From Caulobacteraceae bacterium (lineage in GTDB: Bacteria > Pseudomonadota > Alphaproteobacteria > Caulobacterales > Caulobacteraceae), in contig DAIDGR010000055.1 in assembly GCA_027452265.1 (NCBI GenBank), positions 1-60,338 of the forward strand: a DNA stretch of 60,338 nt. The letters are read 5' to 3'. The notes under the pieces are model-generated. The model searched no databases. It was not told the DNA's origin and saw only the letters and a list, made by a program, of their open reading frames with translations. Below, one piece after another: positions 8,984-18,815 of the stretch. Both the position numbers and the translations under genes were made by a program. The stretch's first letter is position 1; the number at the start of each line of letters is the position of its first letter.

Positions 8984-10066
8984 CTATCCGTCCTCGGTCC
9001 AGGCCAGGAGCGTCAGGCCGCTCAAGAGGGTGATGATCGGCACCACCCAGGCCGCGAGCGTCACGGGGAGGGCCTGGTTGGCGCCCAGGGCCCCGAGGAA
9101 CTGGTTCAGAAAAAAGATCGCGAATCCAATGGCGACGCCGGCGCCGGCCATCAGCACCAGATCGCCCAGCCTCATGAGCCGCAGCGAGCAGCTCGCCGCC
9201 AGGATCGCCATGGCCCCAAGCAGGAGCGGCAGGGCGAGAAGCTGTTGCAAGCGCAGGGCGTAGGGGGCGGTGGCGTAGCCCGATGTCGACGCGGCGCGGA
9301 TCTGATCTGGCAGATCCCAGAAGCCCACGGCGGCGGGAGAGACGAGGGTGGTCATTGTCCCTCCGCGATCCGTCCCCAAGCGAACCTCATCGGCGCCGAC
9401 GACGCCTTCTCCAGGGGCGGCTTCCCGCACGTCCTGCAGCCGCCATGCGCCGGGCGTGACCACGGCGGCGCCGGCCTCGATCCTGCGGCCCAGAACCATG
9501 GCCGCCCCAGCCGCCCGGTTCTCGACATAGGCGGTGACGCCCTCCAGGCGCACCGTATCGCCCACGCGAACCTGGCGCCGGGCGTGGATGAAGACCGGCT
9601 CCCCGCCCGCCGTCTGCCGCAGCCAGACCTCGCCGCGGCCGCCACCTGCCTCCTCCAGAGCGGCCCGTTCAGTTTGATAAAGGGCGCTCCACTGCGAGGC
9701 GATTGGATTGAGGGCCACGGTCACCGCCGCGCCGATTACGGCCGCACAGAGCGCCGCCGGACCGACGAATCGCCAGGCCGACATGCCGGCGGCGCGCATG
9801 GCGATCAGCTCGTTCCGCCGGTTGAGGGCCACGAAGGCGCCCATCACGCCGAACAGGAAAATGAACGGCATGAGCAGGAGAATCACCGCCGGCGCCTCGA
9901 GAAGGACGAGGCGCAGGAGCGTGGCGAAGCTGGCGTCGGCCCGCCCCCCAACGGTGCGCGAGAGCTCGACGAATTGCACCAGGGCGACCACCGACCCAAG
10001 GACAGCGAGGACCGCCCCAACCGCCATGAGCGTGCGCCAGAGGATGTAGATCTGAAGCCGGCGCAT
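8984..10066 (-). CDS. lptG: LPS export permease LptG
   Basis: 360-residue YjgP/YjgQ-family inner-membrane protein. Three membrane helices lie in the first ~115 residues, a periplasmic beta-rich domain in the middle, and three helices at the C-terminus. The N-terminal RRLQIYILWRTL and the NRRNELIAMRAAGMS coupling segment are typical of LptF/LptG, which bind the LptB ATPase and pull LPS out of the membrane. The gene begins 3 bases after lptF ends. I call it LptG from its place downstream of lptF; the paralogues are otherwise similar. Confidence 0.92.
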   Translation of the reverse strand: MRRLQIYILWRTLMAVGAVLAVLGSVVALVQFVELSRTVGGRADASFATLLRLVLLEAPAVILLLMPFIFLFGVMGAFVALNRRNELIAMRAAGMSAWRFVGPAALCAAVIGAAVTVALNPIASQWSALYQTERAALEEAGGGRGEVWLRQTAGGEPVFIHARRQVRVGDTVRLEGVTAYVENRAAGAAMVLGRRIEAGAAVVTPGAWRLQDVREAAPGEGVVGADEVRLGTDRGGTMTTLVSPAAVGFWDLPDQIRAASTSGYATAPYALRLQQLLALPLLLGAMAILAASCSLRLMRLGDLVLMAGAGVAIGFAIFFLNQFLGALGANQALPVTLAAWVVPIITLLSGLTLLAWTEDG

Positions 10067-10069
10067 GGT

Positions 10070-11203
10070 TCAGGCGGTCGCCAAGGCGCTGGATAGGGGG
10101 GGGCTGTCTGGACTGCGGCTCAGGCGCACATCCATCAGCACCAGGGCTGCGCCCCCGGCGATGGCCAGGAGCGGTGGGCCATACTGCAAAAGGTTCAGGG
10201 CTGGGCTGTGCGCGGCGGCCGCCTGAGCCGCCAGGCCCGCAATGCGCAGGCCAAGGGCCGCCGCCGCCGCCACGGCGATCCGGCCGCCATAGCCCATCCG
10301 GCTGAACGCCCCGCCAAGGATCGCGGCCAGGGCCAGACCCATGAAGGCAAGATTGTAGAGCGGCGCCGCAATCCGCGCATGGCCCTCGGCGAGAAGCTCG
10401 CCGGCGTGTTGGACGTCCCAGGCGATCCGGCGATCCGGGAAGAACAACTCATGCATGAAGCGGTCCGAGGGCTTGTAACGCACGCTGCGTGACTCCCCCA
10501 GGAGGCTCCTCACATCCAGGGCGTATTCGTCAAACGACAGGAATTCGAGACCGCCGCTTCTGGAGTAGGCGGCGTTGGCGCCCTGCCGCAGCAACAGCAC
10601 CGGGGCCCCTCCGCGGGAGGTAAGCCGGCCTTCCTGCGCGGTAATGGAGGTGTCGCGGCCCGCGGGCGAGGCATGGTCGATGAAGAGATTATGGATCACG
10701 CCGTTCTGATCCACGGACTGGGCGTAGACGGTGAGGCCGGGCGCGGGATGGGTGAAGGCCCCGGGACGGATCAGGCTGGTCACAAGATCCGTCCGCGCCG
10801 CCTCGAGCGTGTCGCGCATGGCGCGAAAGGAGATCGGCTGGATCCAGAAGGTGACGACGAACGAGACCAGCGTCGCGAGACAGGCAAGGCGTACGGCCGG
10901 CGAGATCACCCGCCAGCGACTGGCCCCACCGGCGAAGCAGATGACGATCTCGTTCTCGGTGTGAAGGCGATTGAGCGCGATCAGGGCTGCGACCAGAATG
11001 GCGATGGGCAGGATCAGCACCAGGAGCTGGGGCGTCGCCAGCAGGATCACCTTGGCGAAGACGAGGGCGCTGGCCCGGTCGCTGATCAGAAGGCGAAGGG
11101 ACGACACCGCCTCGCTGAGAATGGCGACAACCGTCAGCGCGCCGGCCGCGGCGAGCGTCGGCCAGAGGAATTGCCGGAAGAAGTAACGCTCGATCAGACG
11201 CAT
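10070..11203 (-). CDS. lptF: LPS export permease LptF
   Basis: 377-residue partner of LptG. It opens with the family-typical MRLIERYFFRQFLWPT, has three N-terminal helices, the NRLHTENEIVICFAGGAS coupling helix, a periplasmic domain (about residues 130-270) and three C-terminal helices. An in-frame ATG at 11224 would add seven residues; I chose 11203 because LptF proteins usually begin MRLI or MRII. It heads the lptF-lptG-lptD-surA-ksgA series on the - strand. pepA, often the divergent neighbour of lptF in proteobacteria, is instead 28 kb away. Confidence 0.93.
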   Translation of the reverse strand: MRLIERYFFRQFLWPTLAAAGALTVVAILSEAVSSLRLLISDRASALVFAKVILLATPQLLVLILPIAILVAALIALNRLHTENEIVICFAGGASRWRVISPAVRLACLATLVSFVVTFWIQPISFRAMRDTLEAARTDLVTSLIRPGAFTHPAPGLTVYAQSVDQNGVIHNLFIDHASPAGRDTSITAQEGRLTSRGGAPVLLLRQGANAAYSRSGGLEFLSFDEYALDVRSLLGESRSVRYKPSDRFMHELFFPDRRIAWDVQHAGELLAEGHARIAAPLYNLAFMGLALAAILGGAFSRMGYGGRIAVAAAAALGLRIAGLAAQAAAAHSPALNLLQYGPPLLAIAGGAALVLMDVRLSRSPDSPPLSSALATA

Positions 11204-11328
11204 AGGGATGAAATGGACCGCCATGGCCAAGGGCGTTGACTGGTTGCATCTGTAGAGCAGGCCGCGCCAAGGCAAAATCGACCAAACGCGGGAATTTGGC
11301 CGGGATCGGAGCGCGAGGCGCGCTTGGC

Positions 11329-12042
11329 TCAGAGCGGAGGCGGTCCGACCCGGGTGGCGCCGAACTGGCGCTCGAAAGCATCGCGCAGGGCGAGATCGAC
11401 GCGGGCCATATCTGCCGGAGCGCCCAACGCCGCCAGGCTGGTGACGCCATGCTCGGCGATCCCGCAGGGCACGATGCCGGCGAAGTCGTTGAGATCGGGC
11501 GCGACGTTGAGGCTGATCCCGTGGAAGCTGACCCAGCGCCGCAGCTTCAGGCCCACGGCGGCGATCTTGCGCTCCTCGGCTCCGACATCGACCCAGACCC
11601 CAACCCGGCCCGGCCGCACCGCGCCCAGAACGCCCAGGCTGGCAAGGGTCTCGATCAGCCAAGCCTCCAGGGCGGCGACGAAGGCGCGCACATCCTGGCG
11701 GCGGCGGCGCAGGTCGAGCATGACATAGACCACCCTCTGTCCCGGTCCGTGATAGGTGTGCTTGCCGCCGCGTGCGGCGGGGAAGACGGGGAGGCGATCG
11801 GGCTGCAGCAGATCCTCGGGCCTGGCCGAGACCCCGGCGGTGTACAGGGCGGGATGCTCCAGCAGCCAGACCATTTCCTCGGAGCGCCCCTCGATCAGGG
11901 CCTCCACGCGATCCTCCATCACCGAGACAGCGTCAGGATAGGGAACCGGCTGAGGGCTCAGCGTCCAGAGCGCGGCTCGCCCGTCATCGCGGGCGAATGG
12001 GGCCGGAGAGGGGGCGAGCGCGGGGTTCATGACAGGAGGCAT
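11329..12042 (-). CDS. lipB: Octanoyl-[ACP]-protein octanoyltransferase LipB
   Basis: 237 residues. It transfers octanoate from octanoyl-ACP to the lipoyl domains of 2-oxoacid dehydrogenases, the first step of lipoate synthesis. It has the [12 protein letters not shown] motif (91-102), the AAVGLK region next to Lys159, and the catalytic Cys193 in IVPCGI. The family's substrate pocket segment [10 protein letters not shown] is present. The start could be the first ATG or a second four codons later. It is 125 bases upstream of lptF and may be transcribed separately. Octanoyl-ACP comes from the fab genes nearby, but no joint control is visible. Confidence 0.94.
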   Translation of the reverse strand: MPPVMNPALAPSPAPFARDDGRAALWTLSPQPVPYPDAVSVMEDRVEALIEGRSEEMVWLLEHPALYTAGVSARPEDLLQPDRLPVFPAARGGKHTYHGPGQRVVYVMLDLRRRRQDVRAFVAALEAWLIETLASLGVLGAVRPGRVGVWVDVGAEERKIAAVGLKLRRWVSFHGISLNVAPDLNDFAGIVPCGIAEHGVTSLAALGAPADMARVDLALRDAFERQFGATRVGPPPL

Positions 12043-12123
12043 GTGGGTTCGCCGAGGTTCGCGTGCAAAGCCGCCTTCACAAAGCCCCGGGCGTTTGCTA
12101 CCAGCCCGCCCCTCTTACCACGC

Positions 12124-12208
12124 GCGGTCGTGGCGGAATTGGTAGACGCGCAGCGTTGAGGTCGCTGTGGGGCAACCCGTGGAAGTTCGAGTCTTCTCGA
12201 CCGCACCA
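12124..12208 (+). tRNA. tRNA-Leu (anticodon GAG)
   Basis: An 85-base cloverleaf. The acceptor GCGGTCG pairs with CGACCGC. The anticodon stem CAGCG/CGCTG holds the loop TTGAGGT with anticodon GAG. A long variable arm (GTGGGGCAACCCGT) marks a class II tRNA. The T-loop TTCGAGT is present, and discriminator A plus CCA is encoded at 12205-12208. It reads CUC/CUU leucine codons. It stands alone between divergent lipB and the ivd gene. Confidence 0.95.
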
Positions 12209-12244
12209 TCTTTCCCCCCGGGGATGCATTTTCGGGCTTAGGCG

Positions 12245-13411
12245 ATGATACCCAACCATGGCCCGATGATGGATTTCGCGCTCGGCGACACGGCCGACGC
12301 CATTCGAGAGTCGACGGCCCGCTTCGCCGCCGACCACATTGCGCCTCTGGCGGCGCGGATCGACGCTGACAATGCCTTCCCGCGCGAACTCTGGGCGCCC
12401 ATGGGCGAGCTTGGCCTGCACGGGATTACCGTGGAGGAGGCGTTCGGCGGTCTGGGCCTTGGCTATCTTGAGCACGTCGTCGCCATGGAGGAGGTCTCGC
12501 GCGCCTCGGCTTCGGTGGGGCTGAGCTACGGGGCCCACTCCAACCTCTGCATCAATCAGATCCGCCGCTGGGGGGATGAGGCCCAGAAGGCGCGCTACCT
12601 CCCAAAGTTGATCAGCGGGGAGTGGGTTGGCGCGCTGGCCATGAGCGAGGCGGGGGCGGGGTCGGACGTGATCTCCATGCGCCTGCGGGCCGACAAGCGC
12701 GGCGACAGCTACATCCTGAACGGCGCCAAGTTCTGGATCACCAACGGCCCGCATGCGGACGTGGTCGTGGTCTACGCCAAGACCGAGCCCGACGCCGCGA
12801 GCCGCGGCGTCACGGCCTTCATCGTCGAGAAGGGATTCAAAGGCTTTTCCTGTTCGCGCAAGCTGGACAAGCTGGGAATGCGCGGCTCGGACACGGGCGA
12901 ACTGGTGTTTGAGGATTGCGAGGTCCCGGCTGAGAACGTCATGGGCCCCGAAAATGGCGGCGCCGGCGTCTTGATGAGCGGCCTCGACTATGAGCGCGCG
13001 GTGTTGGCGGCCGGACCGCTTGGCATCATGCAGGCCTGCCTCGACCAGGTTCTGCCCTATGTGCGCGAGCGCAAGCAGTTTGGCCGTGCGATCGGCGGCT
13101 TCCAGCTCATGCAGGGCAAGGTGGCCGACATGTATGTCGCCCTGAACTCCGCCCGCGCCTATGTCTACGCCGTGGCCCGGGCGTGCGATGCTGGCCACAC
13201 CACCCGATTTGACGCCGCCGGCGCGATTCTGCTGGCCAGCGAGAACGCCGTGCGCGTGGCCCTTGAGGCGATCCAGGCGCTGGGAGGCGCGGGCTATCTC
13301 AAGGAGTTTCCGGTGGAGCGGTTCCTGCGGGACGCCAAGCTCTACGACATCGGCGCCGGGACCAACGAGATCCGCCGGTTTCTGATCGGCCGGGAACTGA
13401 TCGGCGCTTAG
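12245..13411 (+). CDS. ivd: Isovaleryl-CoA dehydrogenase
   Basis: 388-residue acyl-CoA dehydrogenase that oxidises isovaleryl-CoA to 3-methylcrotonyl-CoA in leucine breakdown, passing electrons to ETF. It shows [10 protein letters not shown] and WITNGPHAD (FAD/substrate loops). The catalytic base is Glu250 in [10 protein letters not shown], the placement used by isovaleryl-CoA dehydrogenases rather than the later Glu of medium-chain enzymes. The C-terminal [18 protein letters not shown] is typical. The start ATG at 12245 is preferred over 12266/12269. The next enzymes of the pathway (mccB, liuC, mccA) are 44 kb away. Its stop overlaps that of the facing MFS gene. Confidence 0.88.
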   Translation: MIPNHGPMMDFALGDTADAIRESTARFAADHIAPLAARIDADNAFPRELWAPMGELGLHGITVEEAFGGLGLGYLEHVVAMEEVSRASASVGLSYGAHSNLCINQIRRWGDEAQKARYLPKLISGEWVGALAMSEAGAGSDVISMRLRADKRGDSYILNGAKFWITNGPHADVVVVYAKTEPDAASRGVTAFIVEKGFKGFSCSRKLDKLGMRGSDTGELVFEDCEVPAENVMGPENGGAGVLMSGLDYERAVLAAGPLGIMQACLDQVLPYVRERKQFGRAIGGFQLMQGKVADMYVALNSARAYVYAVARACDAGHTTRFDAAGAILLASENAVRVALEAIQALGGAGYLKEFPVERFLRDAKLYDIGAGTNEIRRFLIGRELIGA

Positions 13412-14622
13412 ACGCCCTCCGCCCGGGCGACGCTTTTTCGGAACAGGCGCAGAGTGGCGGCCAGGGCGAGGCAGGCCAGGGCGGTGAGAGCGGCGTCGGC
13501 CATGAGGCCGCCATTCAGCCCCCGCGCGGAGAAAGCGGCGCCGTCGATCATCTGCATGTAGGTCAGGGGGACGGAACTGGCCGCGAACAGCAGCCCGAAC
13601 TGAGTCGCGGCCAAGGGATTGTCCTCGCCGAGGGTATTCAGGGCGATCAGGTTCGAGACGGAGAAGGCCGCCGCCTGGAAGAGGTTCTCGCCCAGAAGCG
13701 CGGCGGCGAACCAGAGCGGGGTACGTGGGGCGATGGTCAGGGCGAGGCTGAAGGCGGCCCCGATCAGACCGATCAGAATATAGAGGGTGCGTGGGGGCAG
13801 GCGGCCTTCCAACCTGGGAATCGCCAGGCTGCCGACGATCCCGGCCAAGGTGACGCCGGCGCCGCCCAGGATACCGGCCAGCGCCTCGGACGTGTGGAAG
13901 TCAGCCGCAAAGCCGGAGAGCGAATTGGTGAGGGCGAAGGCCGTCGCCGGCGAGGCGAAGAGCAAAAGGGTCCAAAGTACGATCGGCCGGCGGACGATGC
14001 GGCCCACATCCCGTGCGAACGCAACCGCGCCCTCTCGCATCAGTCGGGCCGAGACCGGGGGGCAGGGGGTCATCAGGAACAGCGGAAGGACGAGAAGGTC
14101 GAGCCCTCCCAGGGCGAACGCGCCAAAGGGGCTCGGCAGGTCGCGGAAGATCGGGATGGCGATCATCGCCGCCAGGCCGCCCGAGGCGATGTTGAAGGCC
14201 GCCATCCATGCGCCAAGCCGCCCCTGGTCCTGGCGCCCGACCAGTTCGCCGAACCAGCCGCCGCAGGCCGCCGCCACCAGATAGACGCCGAGATTGGAGG
14301 CGAAGAACAGTCCCGGCAGGAGGTCTAGCCGCCGCACGAACACAAAGGCGCTGACGCACCCAAGGGCAGCCAGCAGGGTAAAGAGGATCGCCCAGACCCG
14401 TCGTGTCAGCCCCCAGTCGAGCAAGGGCGCGAGCAAAAAGCTGATGAAGCCCGGCGCCAGGGCCATGGCGGTGATCGCCGCGATCCGAGCGGGCGGCGTA
14501 TGCGCCGCGGCCAGGACCTGCGGCATGGTGATCAGGAGCAGGGCGGCATTGACGCCCAGCGGCCACATTCCCAGACCCAGAAGCCAGATCGGGGGAGGGG
14601 TCTCGCGGGCGCTCATCTGCAA
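13408..14622 (-). CDS. AmpG-like MFS permease
   Basis: 404 residues with about 12 predicted membrane helices and the usual central cytoplasmic break (about residues 190-215). The pattern [21 protein letters not shown] followed by ITMPQVL resembles the PAT/AmpG group of the major facilitator superfamily, which imports muropeptides or acetyl-CoA-linked substrates. I cannot name a substrate. It is transcribed towards ivd and their stop codons share four bases (TTAG). Just upstream on the same strand lies tRNA-Thr. No peptidoglycan-recycling or beta-lactamase gene is adjacent. Confidence 0.75.
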   Translation of the reverse strand: MQMSARETPPPIWLLGLGMWPLGVNAALLLITMPQVLAAAHTPPARIAAITAMALAPGFISFLLAPLLDWGLTRRVWAILFTLLAALGCVSAFVFVRRLDLLPGLFFASNLGVYLVAAACGGWFGELVGRQDQGRLGAWMAAFNIASGGLAAMIAIPIFRDLPSPFGAFALGGLDLLVLPLFLMTPCPPVSARLMREGAVAFARDVGRIVRRPIVLWTLLLFASPATAFALTNSLSGFAADFHTSEALAGILGGAGVTLAGIVGSLAIPRLEGRLPPRTLYILIGLIGAAFSLALTIAPRTPLWFAAALLGENLFQAAAFSVSNLIALNTLGEDNPLAATQFGLLFAASSVPLTYMQMIDGAAFSARGLNGGLMADAALTALACLALAATLRLFRKSVARAEGV

Positions 14623-14674
14623 AGAGGGTGCGCGACGGATGCGACCGCGTAAAGGGTGAGGGGAGGGACCGCGG

Positions 14675-14747
14675 CGCCGGCTGCAGGGGTCGAACCCGCG
14701 ACCTTCGCTTTACAAAAGCGCTGCTCTACCAACTGAGCTAAGCCGGC
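14675..14747 (-). tRNA. tRNA-Thr (anticodon TGT)
   Basis: A 73-base cloverleaf on the - strand. The acceptor GCCGGCT pairs with AGCCGGC. It has the D-loop AGTTGGTA, anticodon loop TTTGTAA with anticodon TGT, and T-arm GCGGG-TTCGACC-CCTGC. The first anticodon-stem pair is a G/A mismatch. CCA is not encoded (the bases after the discriminator read CCG). It would read ACA threonine codons. Confidence 0.92.
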
Positions 14748-14826
14748 CTGCGACTCTGAAACCGGCATATGCCCCGCACGCCCAAGGTGAGGCAAGCGGC
14801 TGGGATTTCCCGGCCCTCAGGCTCGC

Positions 14827-14855
14827 TTGATCAAGACCGATACTCTAGGGATATA
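14827..14855 (+). promoter_or_regulatory. Candidate metG promoter
   Basis: TTGATC at 14827-14832 and GATATA at 14850-14855 are spaced by 17 bases and would place transcription start about 27 bases before the metG ATG. The -35 matches well; the -10 is only moderate. The region between tRNA-Thr and metG must hold a promoter because the upstream genes run the other way. Confidence 0.3.
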
Positions 14856-14888
14856 CCCCGCCCTCCCTCATCCCTCCGGCTTCCCGAC

Positions 14889-16613
14889 ATGGCGCGTATC
14901 CTGATCACCTCGGCATTGCCGTACATCAATGGAATCAAGCATCTGGGCAATCTTGCCGGATCGATGCTGCCGGCGGACGTGCAGGCGCGATTCCAGCGCG
15001 CCCGGGGTCACGAGGTTTTGCTCCTCTGCGCGACGGACGAGCACGGCACACCCGCTGAACTGGCGGCGCAGGAGGCCGGCGAGGATGTACGCGCCTATTG
15101 CGACCGCCTTCACCAGGTTCAGAAGGACCTTGGCGCCCGGTTTGGCCTTTCCTGGGACTGGTTCGGTCGCACCTCCTCGCCTCAGAACGCGGTCCTGACC
15201 CAGCACTTCGCCGAGGTCCTGGAGGATCGGGGCCTGATCGAGGAGCGTGTCGATCGCCAGCTCTACTCCATCGACGATGGCCGGTTTCTGCCGGACCGCT
15301 ATGTGGAGGGGACGTGCCCGATCTGCGGCCATACCCCGGCGCGCGGCGACCAGTGCGACAATTGCGGGAGCCTCCTCGACCCGCTCGACCTCAAGGATCC
15401 GTATTCAGCGATTTCGCGGAGCCGCAATCTGGAGGTGCGGGAGACCCGCCACCTCTATCTTCTGCAGTCGAAGCTCGCCGAGCCGCTGCGCGCCTGGGTC
15501 GATTCGCGAGGCGACTGGCCGCAGCTTGCCCGCTCCATCGCCTACAAGCATCTCGACGAAGGTCTGATCGACCGGGGCATCACCCGCGACCTGAGCTGGG
15601 GCGTGCCGGTGCTGCGCGGCGGGGTCCCCCGCAGAGGCATGGAGGGCAAGGTCTTCTATGTCTGGTTCGATGCGCCGATCGAATATATCGCCGCGGCCCA
15701 GGAATGGGCGGACGCCACGGGCGGCGACTGGGCCCGCTGGTGGAGGCTCGACCGGGGCGCGCAGGACGTTCGCTACATCGAGTTCATGGGCAAGGATAAC
15801 GTCGCCTTCCACAGCGTCAGCTTCCCGGCGACGATCCTGGGCTCGGGCGAGCCCTGGAAGACCGTGGATACGCTCAAGGCGTTCAACTGGCTGAACTGGT
15901 ACGGCGGGAAGTTCTCCACCTCCCAGCAGCGCGGCGTGTTCATGGACAGCGCTCTGGAGATTCTGCCGCCCGACATCTGGCGCTGGTACCTTACCGCCTA
16001 CGCCCCGGAGCATTCCGACAGCAGTTTCACCTTTGACCAGTTGGTCGCGGCGGTGAACCGGGACCTCGCCGATGTCCTTGGCAACTTCGTCAACCGAATC
16101 CTCAAGTTCTGCGAGAGCCGGTTCAACGGCGTCACGCCCGAAGGCGGGGAGGCGGGCCCGCTGGAGGCCAGGCTCAAGGCCGATCTCGCCGAACGGCTGG
16201 CCGAGCTGACGGAGCAATTCGAGGCCATCGAATCACGCAAGTCCGCCCAGGCCCTGCGGGGGATCTGGTCGCTCGGCAACGAGTACCTGCAGGAGGCGGC
16301 GCCCTGGAGCGCGATCAAGACCGATCCGGTTCGGGCGGCGGTGATCGTGCGCACCGCGCTCAACCTGGTGTCACTGTTTGCCAGGATCAGCGCGCCGATC
16401 CTTCCCTTCTCCGCCGCCGCCATGGGCGAGGCGGTCGGCGAGACGCAGCTCGATTGGCCGGAGGTCAACGGCGTCGCCGGAGTTGAGGCGGCCCTGACCC
16501 GGGTTCCCGCCGGTCGCGTGGTGTCCGCGCCGCCGATCCTCTTCAGCAAGATCGAGGCCGATCAGGTCGCCGCCTGGGCCGAGCGCTTTGGCGCGCCGCG
16601 CGAGGTCGCATAG
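14889..16613 (+). CDS. metG: Methionyl-tRNA synthetase
   Basis: 574-residue class I synthetase charging tRNA-Met. The HIGH-like motif is HLGN (about residues 17-20). A single four-Cys zinc knuckle, CPICG...CDNC, lies near residues 143-160, and the KMSKS loop appears as KFSTS. The anticodon-binding helical domain is present ([25 protein letters not shown] region), but the C-terminal tRNA-binding/dimerisation domain of the E. coli enzyme is absent. The ATG at 14889 begins the conserved [12 protein letters not shown]; the frame is open 40 codons upstream but those codons are not family-like. It directly precedes nuoG, an unusual junction. Confidence 0.95.
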   Translation: MARILITSALPYINGIKHLGNLAGSMLPADVQARFQRARGHEVLLLCATDEHGTPAELAAQEAGEDVRAYCDRLHQVQKDLGARFGLSWDWFGRTSSPQNAVLTQHFAEVLEDRGLIEERVDRQLYSIDDGRFLPDRYVEGTCPICGHTPARGDQCDNCGSLLDPLDLKDPYSAISRSRNLEVRETRHLYLLQSKLAEPLRAWVDSRGDWPQLARSIAYKHLDEGLIDRGITRDLSWGVPVLRGGVPRRGMEGKVFYVWFDAPIEYIAAAQEWADATGGDWARWWRLDRGAQDVRYIEFMGKDNVAFHSVSFPATILGSGEPWKTVDTLKAFNWLNWYGGKFSTSQQRGVFMDSALEILPPDIWRWYLTAYAPEHSDSSFTFDQLVAAVNRDLADVLGNFVNRILKFCESRFNGVTPEGGEAGPLEARLKADLAERLAELTEQFEAIESRKSAQALRGIWSLGNEYLQEAAPWSAIKTDPVRAAVIVRTALNLVSLFARISAPILPFSAAAMGEAVGETQLDWPEVNGVAGVEAALTRVPAGRVVSAPPILFSKIEADQVAAWAERFGAPREVA

Positions 16614-16650
16614 CTGTTCGGGGCTCGCGGAGGGTCTGACAGGGGTTGAA

Positions 16651-16679
16651 GGGGCGCGGCGAAGGGTCTATCGCCCCCC
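16651..16679 (+). terminator. GC-rich hairpin after metG
   Basis: GGCGA (16658-16662) pairs with TCGCC (16671-16675), extended outward by interrupted G/C pairing between 16651-16656 and 16676-16679. It lies 38 bases after the metG stop, in the 144-base gap before nuoG. No T-run follows, so termination would have to be weak or Rho-assisted. Confidence 0.25.
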
Positions 16680-16757
16680 GCGTGATCGGTCGGGCTCAGG
16701 CCGCCGGTCGCCTCGTAAGACCTGATCTCGACGTTTCGGAACGCCCCTCGAGGACTC

Positions 16758-18815
16758 ATGCCCAAAGCCAAGGTTAACGGCGTCGAGGTCGAGTTCGAGA
16801 ACGGCATGACCGTGCTTCAGGTCGCCGAGCTCGCCGGGGAGGAGATTCCCCGCTTCTGCTATCACGAGCGCCTGTCCATCGCCGGCAACTGCCGCATGTG
16901 CCTGGTGGAAGTGCGCCCTGGCCCGCCCAAGCCCCAGGCCTCTTGCGCTCTGCCGGCCGCCGACGGGCAGGAGATCGTCACCAACTCCGCCATGGTCAAG
17001 AAGGCGCGGGAAGGGGTGATGGAATTCCTGCTGATCAACCACCCGCTCGACTGTCCGATCTGCGATCAGGGTGGCGAGTGCGACCTGCAGGATCAGGCCA
17101 TGGGCTATGGCCGGGACGCCACGCGGTTCGAAGAAAACAAGCGGGCGGTCGAAGAGAAGCACATGGGTCCGCTGATCAAGACAGTGATGACCCGCTGCAT
17201 CCAGTGCACGCGCTGCGTGCGCTTCGTGACCGAGGTGGCCGGGGCGCCCGAGCTGGGCATGATCTCGCGCGGCGAGAACGCCGAAATCACGACCTATCTC
17301 AACAGCGCGGTGACCAGCGAGTTGTCGGCCAATGTCATCGACCTCTGTCCGGTCGGGGCCCTGACGTCGCGACCCTACGCCTTCAATGCGCGGCCCTGGG
17401 AGCTGACCAAAACCTCGAGCATCGACGTCATGGATGCCCTTGGCAGCGCCATCCGCGTCGACGCGCGCGGCGCGGCCGTGCTGCGCGTTCTGCCTCGCAC
17501 CAACGATGCGGTGAACGAGGCCTGGATCAGCGACAAGACCCGTTATGCCTGCGACGGTCTCGCGCGCCAGCGGCTGGACCGCCCTCTGCTTCGCAAGGGC
17601 GGCAAGCTGACGGCGATCTCCTGGAATGAGGCTCTGGCCGAGGCGGCCAGGCGGCTGAAGGCGACCCAGCCCGATCGGATTGGCGTCATCGCCGGCGATC
17701 TGCAGGACGCGGAGTCGCTGAAGGCGGCCAAGGACCTGTTTACGGGGCTCGGCGTCAGCTCGCTGGACGGCCGACCAGACGGGCTGGTCCTGGGGCACGG
17801 CCCCCGCGAGAGCTGGCTGTTCAACCCCACGTTGGAAGGGCTCGAGCAGGCGGACATGGTCGTGCTGATCGGCGCCCATCCCAAGATCGAGGCCGCCGTC
17901 CTCAACGCGCGTCTGCGTCGCCTGTGGCTTAGCGGCCGGACCCGTTTTGGCGCCATCGGCGCGCCGGTGGATCACGGTTTCGGCGTCGAGCAGCTCGGCG
18001 AGGGCGGCGCGGCCTTGGAGGCCCTGGCGGCCGGGAAAGGCGACTTCGCCAAGGCCCTGGCCAAGGCCGAGCGCCCGGTTTTCATCCTGGGGCAGGGGGC
18101 TCTGACCCGTCCCGACAGCGCCGCGGTCCTGGCGGCGGCGGCCAAGGCCGCGGCCCGGATCAAGCTGGTGCGCGAGGGCTGGAACGGCTGGGCCGTGTTG
18201 CACACCGCCGCCGCACGGGTCGGGGCGCTGGATCTGGGCTTCGTGCCAGGCCCGGGCGGCAAGGCCGCCGCGGAGATCCTGGCCAAGGATGGGGCGGACC
18301 TGGTGTTCCTTCTCGGCGTCGACGAGATCGAGCTAGGCGAGACCGACGCTTTTGTCATTTATATGGGCAGCCATGGCGATCGCGGCGCCCATCGCGCCGA
18401 TCTGATCCTGCCGGGAGCCGCCTACACCGAAAAGCCCGGGCTTTACGTCAACACCGAGGGCCGCGTGCAGCGCGGCGAGCGCGCGGTCTTTCCGAAAGGC
18501 GAAGCCAAGGAGGACTGGACGATTTTCCGGGCCCTCTCGGCCGTGCTGGGCGCGCCCTTGCCGTATGACGATCTCGACGCCTTGCGCGCCCGTCTGTTCG
18601 CGGACTGCCCCAGCTTCGGCCGCATCGATCATGCGCCCGGGGCCGTCCCGGCGCCGCTCGACCTGTCTGGATTGGGTGAGCCCGGACCGATCGCGGACTC
18701 GCCGTTCGTGAGCCCGATCACGGCTTTCCACCTGACCAACCCGATCTGTCGCGCCAGCGTGACCATGGCCGAATGCGCGGGCCTCGTCGCCAGCGCGAAG
18801 ATGGCGGCGGAGTGA
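16758..18815 (+). CDS. nuoG: NADH-quinone oxidoreductase subunit G
   Basis: 685-residue Fe-S subunit of the peripheral arm of complex I. The N-terminal [2Fe-2S] ferredoxin domain uses Cys34, Cys45, Cys48 and Cys63. The His/Cys cluster is His95, Cys99, Cys102, Cys108. A [4Fe-4S] cluster uses Cys147, Cys150, Cys153 and Cys197. The remaining ~450 residues form the molybdopterin-oxidoreductase-like fold without cofactor. A GAGGA site sits just before the ATG. It is the first nuo gene here: nuoA-F are not upstream, where metG is found instead. Its TGA overlaps the nuoH GTG. Confidence 0.97.
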   Translation: MPKAKVNGVEVEFENGMTVLQVAELAGEEIPRFCYHERLSIAGNCRMCLVEVRPGPPKPQASCALPAADGQEIVTNSAMVKKAREGVMEFLLINHPLDCPICDQGGECDLQDQAMGYGRDATRFEENKRAVEEKHMGPLIKTVMTRCIQCTRCVRFVTEVAGAPELGMISRGENAEITTYLNSAVTSELSANVIDLCPVGALTSRPYAFNARPWELTKTSSIDVMDALGSAIRVDARGAAVLRVLPRTNDAVNEAWISDKTRYACDGLARQRLDRPLLRKGGKLTAISWNEALAEAARRLKATQPDRIGVIAGDLQDAESLKAAKDLFTGLGVSSLDGRPDGLVLGHGPRESWLFNPTLEGLEQADMVVLIGAHPKIEAAVLNARLRRLWLSGRTRFGAIGAPVDHGFGVEQLGEGGAALEALAAGKGDFAKALAKAERPVFILGQGALTRPDSAAVLAAAAKAAARIKLVREGWNGWAVLHTAAARVGALDLGFVPGPGGKAAAEILAKDGADLVFLLGVDEIELGETDAFVIYMGSHGDRGAHRADLILPGAAYTEKPGLYVNTEGRVQRGERAVFPKGEAKEDWTIFRALSAVLGAPLPYDDLDALRARLFADCPSFGRIDHAPGAVPAPLDLSGLGEPGPIADSPFVSPITAFHLTNPICRASVTMAECAGLVASAKMAAE

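Noticed and set aside
8963-10096. Open frame of about 377 codons opposite lptG
   Set aside because: Arg/Gly/His-rich shadow; lptG is clear by its helices and neighbours.
12043-12123. Promoter for tRNA-Leu (TTCACA with GCTACC, 16-base spacing)
   Set aside because: The boxes are too weak to report as a feature, though a promoter must lie near.
14748-14888. Riboswitch or T-box before metG
   Set aside because: I found no conserved riboswitch core; the stretch looks like an ordinary short promoter region.
16668-18203. Long open frame opposite nuoG
   Set aside because: No family features; nuoG on the other strand has all its cluster cysteines.
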